From Acanthaster planci (Eukaryota; Echinodermata; Asteroidea; Valvatida; Acanthasteridae): a stretch of DNA of 15,119 bases. Within the stretch, counting starts at the first letter, position 1. Each line of letters starts with the position of its first letter. Positions 10,401 through 15,119 of the stretch are shown in pieces. A program made the position numbers and the translations under genes. The notes under the pieces were generated by a model, which worked only from the letters and a program-made list of their open reading frames with translations, searched no databases and had not been told where the DNA came from. The stretch is taken from contig NW_019091390.1 of assembly GCF_001949145.1 (NCBI RefSeq), forward strand, positions 1,073,816 to 1,088,934, read 5' to 3'.

Positions 10401-10652
10401 GCAGACCTACCGTACATGTATTTATGGTAAAGCCATTAAGCCTACACGTACACCGGTGTGTATAATGGTAATACACAGCGCCATTATTTCCTGCCTCTTT
10501 TATCACATTAAAAATGGGCAGAAAAATAATATCCTCCCCAACACAAAAACAAAACATTTATTTCTATTTCATACTGGGTATTTCGCCAGAATACTTTATC
10601 ATAAAGGTACGATGCCATGGATTTTAAGAGGACTTCCTCCCTCTCTCACCAT
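7446..10652 (-). CDS. RPL37: 60S ribosomal protein L37 (eL37), complete, four exons
   Basis: This gene encodes the zinc-binding protein eL37 of the large ribosomal subunit. Minus-strand coding exons: 10652-10650 (ATG only), 8992-8857, 8235-8151, 7512-7446 (TAG at 7448-7446). Phases are 0, 1 and 2, giving 96 residues; human is 97. Matching blocks: [20 protein letters not shown] (2-21), the zinc ligands C19-x2-C22 and C34-x2-C37, [36 protein letters not shown] and an Ala-Lys-rich tail. The ATG-only exon was chosen because the ACC-AAG exon needs an upstream ATG at a phase-0 donor. ATG|GTGAGAG sits 24 nt after a TCT/TOP-like start. ATG|GTATTT near 9523 is a poorer alternative with no such promoter. 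The Lys-Arg-rich body is typical of the family. The gene hosts a snoRNA in intron 3 and is divergent from FBXO4. The body is near certain; exon 1 is likely. Confidence 0.96.
7513..8150 (-). other. RPL37 intron 3 (snoRNA host intron)
   Basis: This 638-bp phase-2 intron has donor GTAAGT (8150-8145) and acceptor CTTCCAG (7519-7513). It carries the C/D-box snoRNA at 7691-7776, about 180 nt upstream of the 3' splice site. No other element was recognised. Confidence 0.75.
7691..7776 (-). ncRNA. Intronic C/D-box snoRNA (predicted 18S rRNA 2'-O-methylation guide)
   Basis: On the minus strand inside RPL37 intron 3, in the order of a box C/D snoRNA: terminal stem GAGTC (7776-7772), box C ATGATGA (7770-7764), guide ATCGTGCACCACT (7760-7748), degenerate box D' CTTA (7747-7744), box C' GTGATGA (7736-7730), box D CTGA (7699-7696) and closing stem GACTC (7695-7691). 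The two stem halves are perfectly complementary and abut or nearly abut the boxes. C/D snoRNAs direct fibrillarin-dependent 2'-O-methylation of the target base paired to the fifth guide base before D or D'. The D' guide can pair with the conserved 18S segment GGUGGUGCAUGG (recalled, not searched), placing the methyl group on the G at the human Gm1328/yeast Gm1271 type site, the one served by SNORD32A/snR40. The target of the D guide (ending ACCGGTCTAG) was not identified. RPL37 also hosts a snoRNA (SNORD72) in human. Confidence 0.78.
8236..8856 (-). other. RPL37 intron 2
   Basis: This 621-bp phase-1 intron has donor GTAAGT (8856-8851) and acceptor CACTAG. The only structure seen is a tandem duplication GACAATCTTCT at 8330-8351. 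No complete C/D-box snoRNA was found on the transcribed strand. Confidence 0.7.
8993..10649 (-). other. RPL37 intron 1
   Basis: This 1657-bp phase-0 intron separates the start codon from the rest of the coding sequence. Donor GTGAGAG (10649-10643), acceptor CTTTCAG (8999-8993). It contains the long hairpin at 9254-9423, and a cryptic donor-like CTG|GTAAGT near 10046-10060 on the minus strand. The perfect palindrome ACACCGGTGT lies near 10448-10459. Plus-strand open frames inside it have no recognisable family. Confidence 0.7.
9254..9423. mobile_element. Foldback/MITE-like hairpin element
   Basis: A long inverted repeat has arms 9254-9330 and 9347-9423 and a 16-nt loop. Two 15-bp blocks are perfectly complementary: GTGCGCCACCAAGAG (9271-9285) with 9392-9406, and GAAATTTGTCGACCC (9316-9330) with 9347-9361. 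The rest of the arms pairs with scattered mismatches and 1-2 base indels, roughly 80% by eye. It has no coding capacity, fits a single element of about 170 bp, and pairing stops at both ends, as in non-autonomous foldback or MITE elements. No clear target-site duplication was seen, so the superfamily is unknown. A locally arisen inverted duplication is the alternative. Confidence 0.65.
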
Positions 10653-10669
10653 TTCGGTCACGGCTTTCC

Positions 10670-10684
10670 AAAAAAGAGGAAGAA
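10670..10684 (-). promoter_or_regulatory. RPL37 TCT/5'-TOP-like initiation tract
   Basis: On the minus strand an unbroken pyrimidine tract, TTCTTCCTCTTTTTT, runs from 10684 to 10670, just upstream of GGAAAGCCGTGACCGAAATG. Metazoan ribosomal-protein genes start at a C within such a TCT motif, and the resulting 5'-TOP mRNA is under mTOR-dependent translational control. The best start is C at 10676, giving a leader of about 24 nt, a typical short RP leader. Confidence 0.65.
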
Positions 10685-10784
10685 CGCCCTCTGTTGTTTA
10701 ACCTTCTTAACCACTAGATACTACGCGTCATGAAATGAATATGCATAATGTTAAAAATAGACGCAAACAAAACCCAATCCAATC

Positions 10785-10790
10785 CACGTG
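10785..10790. promoter_or_regulatory. CACGTG E-box
   Basis: A canonical E-box inside an 8-bp palindrome (CCACGTGG) lies about 110 bp upstream of the RPL37 start tract and 60 bp upstream of the FBXO4 TATA-like box. This is a plausible bHLH (Myc/USF-type) site shared by both genes. The motif is short, so function is uncertain. Confidence 0.35.
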
Positions 10791-10850
10791 GAAGTGAACA
10801 CGTATGAAGATATAGCGTCACAACACAGCAAATAACGAAGCTGGGAGTCC

Positions 10851-10859
10851 TATAAAAAG
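10851..10859 (+). promoter_or_regulatory. TATA-like box for FBXO4
   Basis: TATAAAAAG on the plus strand lies about 250 nt before the FBXO4 ATG. A start 25-30 nt downstream (about 10880) would put the short uORF at 10896 and the longer uORF at 10967 in the leader. Confidence 0.45.
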
Positions 10860-10966
10860 ACGGACTGTATTTTTCAAGCTGCACTCAATATATTCATGAT
10901 TTCCTGAGCAGGACAGTATTGAGTAATATCATCATCAAAGTCTGATAATTTTTAAAAGTTGTTCCA

Positions 10967-11095
10967 ATGCTCAGTATAGGCCTGATTTTTGTACAATCGT
11001 TTTGTCGTCCGAGGTTGTCAACTCAAAAGTGTCGGAAAGCGCACTCGAGGATTACCCATCAAAGTTATTCATCACCGGAAGAATTTATTAAATAG
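10967..11095 (+). CDS. Upstream ORF in the FBXO4 leader (42 codons)
   Basis: ATG at 10967-10969 (A at -3 relative to the ATG; C at +4) opens a frame of 42 codons ending at TAG 11093-11095, only 7 nt before the FBXO4 start codon. It is in a different frame from FBXO4. A second uORF of three codons lies at 10896-10907. The peptide resembles no family I recognise. If the transcript begins near the TATA-like box, such a uORF would be expected to lower FBXO4 translation. It could equally be untranscribed or random. Confidence 0.35.
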   Translation: MLSIGLIFVQSFCRPRLSTQKCRKAHSRITHQSYSSPEEFIK

Positions 11096-11102
11096 GTTGA
11101 TC

Positions 11103-14100
11103 ATGTTTGGCGATTCCACGACTGTCGCCGACGTTCGTCAGATTATGGCCAAACGGGCAGCCGCTGCTGAGACCAGTGAGACGTCTGTCTCCGTCCTGGG
11201 GTTGGAACATTTGGAAAACACCTTGCTTAACTCTCTGAGATACCTGGTGAACATGAGCCGCGAGGCGGCAGGACAAGATCACGGGAGCCGGAGCGACGGT
11301 GTTGACGTCGAGGCGGGAGTGACAGTGGGTCGCACGGATCACAGAGACAGGGAGGACAGATCGGCGAATTTGTATCACGGAGATGAGGCGATCTTACGCG
11401 AAAGACAAGAGGAAGTGGATCGCGGTGCCGGGGAGTGTTTCTGTAATTCACACGAAGAAAAAGAGCTAAATCTAATGGAATTACCCGTGAGTCAGTTTTA
11501 AGTAATGTGGAACAGAGCTTTTTTTTGGGGGGGGAGTGATGTCACAGACCGGGATCATGAATTTTGCCATCTTCATAGTGAATTACATTAGGGAAGTTTA
11601 AAAATTGAAAACATTTTTTAAATGTGACAAACAGAGCTTGATTTGTAAATGTATACTGCCAAATAATTCAGTTTTCCAAATATTGGGTATTTCAGTTGAA
11701 AGATTTTCATCCCTCCCAACCTTCAAAATGTGGACAGATTAGACTAAACGTGTCTGACAATCTTCATGCAAAAATGTTAATTTCTTCAAGTAGAATCATC
11801 ACTGTAATGCAATTTTTGCATTTTTGACAGGTCCAAGTTCTCTTGCACATCTTCTCCTTCCTGGGCGCCCAAGACATCTCCAGCGTTGGTAGTACCTGCC
11901 GCCAGTGTCACAGCCTCTGCAGTGACCAGCTACTGTGGAAGGATGCCTTGGAGAAAGACAAGCTGTGTTGGCGTCGGGTGGACCATCGGTCCAACCCGGC
12001 ACTGTACGAGGAGGTGAACTCAGATCTCACTTACAAAGAAATGTGAGTCCACCACATTGGAATGAAGATAATGAAGTGTATAAAAACTGTTAGGTAAAGT
12101 GAGGATTGCTAACAGTGTAGAAATGGAATTCCATTTGGAAATATCTAATACTCAAACACAAATTAATAATTTTACATTTGTAATGTATTTTTGCTATCTA
12201 AAAATATCATATTTGCAACTCCTTTTTCAGATGTTGAATTTATTGAAATGAGCGTTAGTATTGATTTTTGTAGAAAATTAAAAACTATGTCGTGAGAATC
12301 AATTTTTCCTGATTCCTGTAAAATGATGACTAACTTTAGGAACTAAAAGTGATTCATGTAATAGGTTTAAGCTTGTTTAGATTAGATATAATTACATAAT
12401 GGTGTCTCTAAAATGAAATCTTGAAATTTCTCACCAAATTTACAATTGACTATATTTTGTAACTTGGAGGGTTTTGAATGGCTGGTTTTGACAGTTACAT
12501 GAGATGCAGCCCCAAGTTTCAGCGAGAGTCATCAGGTTTCAACCTACTCAAACTGCCTCGACTTCTGTGGTCTTTCATTCCCCACAAACCCCCCAAGGTG
12601 GTCATGTTCGGTCCGGGATTGGAATCCAACTCCACCACACTGGTCAGAAAGTTCCTTGGCAGTGGGTCCGACGTCTTCAAGGTCCGGGGAGTGTTTCCAG
12701 CACTTCTGCCAGGTAGTTGTGCATTGTCTTGCACTTGTTATTTGTGTACTCATTTGTTTGTCTTGGCTCAACTGTTCCACATAGCCAGTTAGATTCTTTT
12801 TCCTAGACGAGTGTTTATTTTTCCAAGAGTTTTATCATTTTTAGAAGAGCAAAGAGCTCATTCCAAACAGTTTCACTCACTTCACAACCAAAACACATAT
12901 TTCAGACAAACAACATGCATTCACTAGAGATGGCTACAGCTCCATGTTCCTTTAAAAAAATTCTAAGGGTCGAGAACCAATTTCAAATTGAATATGGTTA
13001 AGTGAAAAAATACTTCAGCAAATTGTAATCAAAAACTATTAAGCCCAAACCCAAGTTTGTTTAGCAACTTTTAAGGTATTGATTTATCTTAGAAGGGTCA
13101 ATCCACGTGTGAATATGCAACAGCTTTCTAATAACTGTTCATTTTCTAAACAGGTGTTGGTACAGGTTTCCAGGTGTCAGTGAATGGCAAGTTGGACATG
13201 AGGCTGATTACTCTTTACTCAGGGACCAAGTAAGTGCCCCACCAATGCATGCATGCATGCATCAAATTGAAACTCTGAAATTAAGTGGAGCATAGACTTC
13301 CACATTTGCATCCCCCAAAATATGATGACCCTGCGGTGAACAATGACACATCTCCATTCTCCATGTAACGGAGTTGGTTGCTTCATGGGGGGGGGTTTGG
13401 CGGTTGTTCTGTCAGACAGGATATTGCACCCACAGGGAGACATCCAAAACCACTTCCTCTGATGTGGAATCTGGTGTGTTGACATATCTTACAGATTAAT
13501 TACTCAGAACCCGGAAATGACCAAAGGACTTTTGTTAGGCGTACTCTGACACCATTCTCTCATTTGGGAGAAAACAGGAATCGTCAAGTTTTGTTATTTT
13601 TATTCCAAGGATCTTTCTTAATGAGCTCCATTTCTCGAGAACAGTCAGCAAATGTACAATCCCCTTTAGTGCTCAAAAAAAGTGTGCAAAATGAAGAAGC
13701 TAAAGATTTTCAGTGCTAGGCAGTGTCCCCAATCATATGCATAAAACTACGGAAACCCGCTTGATGCACCCTTTTTTGTTCTGGTTTTTCTCCATGAATT
13801 TGATTCAAACTTTCAACTGCCATTTCCTGGAGAAGTGAATTCCCTGGGACAGAAAGTATGTTCAGTGTCATGCAATAAAAACAAAAGTCCTCTTTCAAAC
13901 TATCTACGCCAAAGAAGCTGTCAGGACAGACACCGAATCAAAACAAGCTTTTTATAGCACTTCTCCCAGACTGGCAAGAGCAACGACCAGTTTTGTGGCT
14001 GTGTTCCCAAAGAAATTGGCTGAACAGACTGAAAATAGATGATGGCTCGACGGCAGTGTTTTGTTATTGAAGTGAGATTTTAAAATTAACCTGTTTTTTT

Positions 14101-14905
14101 TTCTTTTCTAAAGGCTGGATCGGGAAAACCCCACAGCAGGTGAAACCAGAGCCCAGCGGAACAGACTCCTCCAGGCAGCCCCTGGGTCTAGTCCCCAGGG
14201 TGGTGGGGAAGAAGCAGGGAGGGGAGACGACTGCGTCACTTACGAACCAACTTCAACTATCAAGGAGCTGTGCAGGAATGTGGATGCCTTTATCTTTGTG
14301 GTGGACGCTATGGTTGGACTCGAATCAAGTAAGATCACAGTGTATCAAATAAATCAGGGCCCAGTTTTATACATGCACTGAGCAGAAAAACACTACTAAG
14401 AAAACTAGCTGAAAATCAGTCACAAGAAATGTAGAGTATGTGGTGTTTTGGCTGCATCCAACTTGCCAACAAATTCCCCGAGTTGAGAAACACTGCGAAA
14501 TTAGCTACAGATGACCTCAACCTAACCCTCCCATATCTTACAAAATCTGAATACTAAGCCAAGCCATGAGCAGATCTAGGTACATTGAAGAACAGGAATA
14601 CCATATATCCTGCAGGGCCATGACCCCCCCCTCTGTCCCTGTACATTCCTGTATCTAAACAAATCTAGATCTGTCACTTGGCCGAGCAACATCATTGATC
14701 AGAAAGTTAGTTGTTGTTGTTGTTGTCGATGACAGTGGCCACTGATTCTCGGCCAGAGCTCTTCGCCTTGATGAACGACCGATGGACGGCACAGAAGTGT
14801 CCCCTCGTCCTCCTGTCCTGCGTTCCCAACCCAGAGACGGCCAGGGTGCCCTGTGTGACGATGGCCAAGGAACTTGCTCTCCACCAACTCAACAGGGCTT
14901 GGAAG
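11103..14905 (+). CDS. FBXO4: F-box only protein 4, six exons, C-terminus off the window
   Basis: FBXO4 is the substrate adaptor of an SCF (SKP1-CUL1-F-box) ubiquitin ligase; known vertebrate substrates include TRF1 and cyclin D1. Exons: 11103-11486, 11831-12042, 12495-12712, 13154-13229, 14114-14328, 14736-14905. Borders are GT-AG and phases 0,2,1,2,1,0 join 425 residues; human FBXO4 is 387 and the last exon here is missing. The F-box runs about residues 124-170: NLMELPVQVLLHIFSFLG, then CRQCHSLC and LLWKDAL. The family-specific atypical GTPase-like domain follows: KVVMFGPGLESNSTTLV (233-249; human has MFGPGLEELNTSLV), GVGTGFQVSVNGK, LITLYSGTK, VDAFIFVVDA (353-362), PLVLLSC and PCVTMAKELALHQLNRAW. 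As in human, no canonical GxxxxGKS P-loop is present. The N-terminus before the F-box (about 125 residues, rich in Asp/Glu/Arg) is longer than in human. A Gly-Gln-rich loop (320-336) also looks expanded. ATG 11103 is the first in frame; ATG 11145 has a better context. Confidence 0.94.
11487..11830 (+). other. FBXO4 intron 1
   Basis: This 344-bp phase-0 intron has donor GTGAGT and acceptor TTTGACAG. It begins with a T8G8 run (11519-11534) shortly after the donor. No gene was recognised. Confidence 0.7.
12043..12494 (+). other. FBXO4 intron 2
   Basis: This 452-bp AT-rich phase-2 intron has donor GTGAGT and acceptor TTTTGACAG. Joining across it gives Ile-199 followed by YMRCSP. An isolated ATGATGA at about 12324 has no D box downstream. 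Nothing else was seen. Confidence 0.7.
12713..13153 (+). other. FBXO4 intron 3
   Basis: This 441-bp phase-1 intron has donor GTAGTT (weaker) and acceptor TCTAAACAG. The join gives LPGVGTGF, which aligns with the family. No further feature was seen. Confidence 0.7.
13230..14113 (+). other. FBXO4 intron 4
   Basis: This 884-bp phase-2 intron has donor GTAAGTG and acceptor TTTTCTAAAG. It contains an (ATGC)n microsatellite at 13245-13262 and a run of nine G at 13387-13395. The proteins on either side are contiguous with human FBXO4, so no exon is missing here. Confidence 0.7.
13245..13262. repeat. (ATGC)n microsatellite
   Basis: Four and a half uninterrupted ATGC units lie just inside FBXO4 intron 4. 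The tract is self-complementary, so it can form a hairpin. It is a simple repeat. Confidence 0.7.
14329..14735 (+). other. FBXO4 intron 5
   Basis: This 407-bp phase-1 intron has donor GTAAGATC. It ends at an acceptor (CGATGACAG) preceded by a (TTG)n tract at 14711-14726 instead of a pure pyrimidine tract. Nothing else was recognised. Confidence 0.7.
14711..14726 (+). repeat. (TTG)n trinucleotide repeat before the FBXO4 exon 6 acceptor
   Basis: Five TTG units plus a partial one end 9 nt before the AG acceptor, in the place of the polypyrimidine tract. Length variation here could affect splicing of exon 6. Confidence 0.6.
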
Positions 14906-15119
14906 GTAAAATGCCCCATACCTCATTGTACTCTCTTGAGTTTCTCATGATTGGAAATATCTTAATTTTTTAAAGGAAATTTTTACAAACTGGACACAAA
15001 TACGGCATTGTGACTAATACTTATTCTCTTGACTACCGAAAACAAGAGTGACTTTCTCCCTTTAACCCCTTGACGACAGGAATTTCTTTCCGAAAGCCGA
15101 CTCCAAGAATTCCAGCCTT
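14906..15119 (+). other. FBXO4 intron 6 (part)
   Basis: After donor GTAAAA (14906) the frame closes and no sequence like the family's C-terminal helix segment appears before the window edge. The final FBXO4 exon or exons therefore lie to the right. Confidence 0.65.

Larger units (their letters stand above)
10653..11102. promoter_or_regulatory. Divergent promoter region between RPL37 and FBXO4
   Basis: The two start codons are 450 bp apart. The RPL37 side has a pyrimidine-tract start. The FBXO4 side has a TATA-like box at 10851. Between them lie a perfect CCACGTGG E-box (10784-10791), ATATGCATAA (10739-10748, octamer-like and palindromic) and CGTCA half-sites near 10726 and 10816 (CRE-like). 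Shared control of the two genes is an inference from spacing. Confidence 0.6.

Noticed and set aside
12321-12330. C-box-like ATGATGA in FBXO4 intron 2
   Set aside because: No D box (CTGA) follows within the next 100 nt and there is no terminal stem.
12478-12494. ATG at 12478 as the start of an independent 104-codon gene
   Set aside because: The sequence from 12495 is FBXO4 exon 3. The upstream part is the intron end, and the frame reads past the exon donor at 12713.
14711-14735. Poly-Leu start (MLLLLS) as a signal peptide of a short gene
   Set aside because: It is the translated TTG microsatellite before the exon 6 acceptor, not a coding start.
1-15119. A previously unknown multi-gene system, CRISPR array, tRNA genes or viral insertion
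   Set aside because: No spaced repeats, tRNA B-box sequences, viral or transposase genes were recognised; the coding content is four conserved animal housekeeping genes.

Overview
This is a eukaryotic, intron-rich genomic window. The best fit is a bilaterian invertebrate, possibly an invertebrate deuterostome, but I cannot name the species. Introns are about 0.2-1.7 kb with GT-AG borders, noncoding DNA is AT-rich, and coding exons are close to their vertebrate orthologues. No prokaryotic features were seen.

Four protein genes can be reconstructed exon by exon with consistent reading phases. (1) The 5' end of an AMP-activated protein kinase catalytic subunit gene (PRKAA) on the minus strand: the first coding exon is at 1022-1103 and the rest lies off the left edge. 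(2) A complete ARMC7 gene (armadillo repeat-containing 7) on the plus strand: seven exons from 1787 to 5459, 205 residues. (3) A complete RPL37 gene (large-subunit ribosomal protein eL37) on the minus strand: four exons from 10652 down to 7446, 96 residues. Intron 1 carries a long hairpin element and intron 3 carries a well-formed C/D-box snoRNA (7691-7776). (4) An FBXO4 gene (SCF ubiquitin-ligase adaptor) on the plus strand: six exons from 11103 to 14905, 425 residues so far, with the last exon or exons off the right edge.

The order is PRKAA< >ARMC7 RPL37< >FBXO4: two divergent pairs with short shared promoter regions (1104-1786 and 10653-11102), and ARMC7 and RPL37 convergent around 5460-7445. 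The RPL37/FBXO4 intergenic region has a pyrimidine-tract (TCT/TOP-type) start on the RPL37 side and a TATA-like box, an E-box and a 42-codon upstream ORF on the FBXO4 side.

The genes do not form one pathway: they cover energy sensing, a small ARM protein, the ribosome and protein turnover. Their neighbourhood is still notable, because PRKAA1 and RPL37 are neighbours on human 5p13 with FBXO4 on the same arm, so part of the order looks ancestral. I found no unknown multi-gene system. The most informative non-protein signal is the intronic snoRNA, whose D' guide is predicted to pair with the conserved 18S rRNA segment that contains the Gm1328 (human) / Gm1271 (yeast) site.
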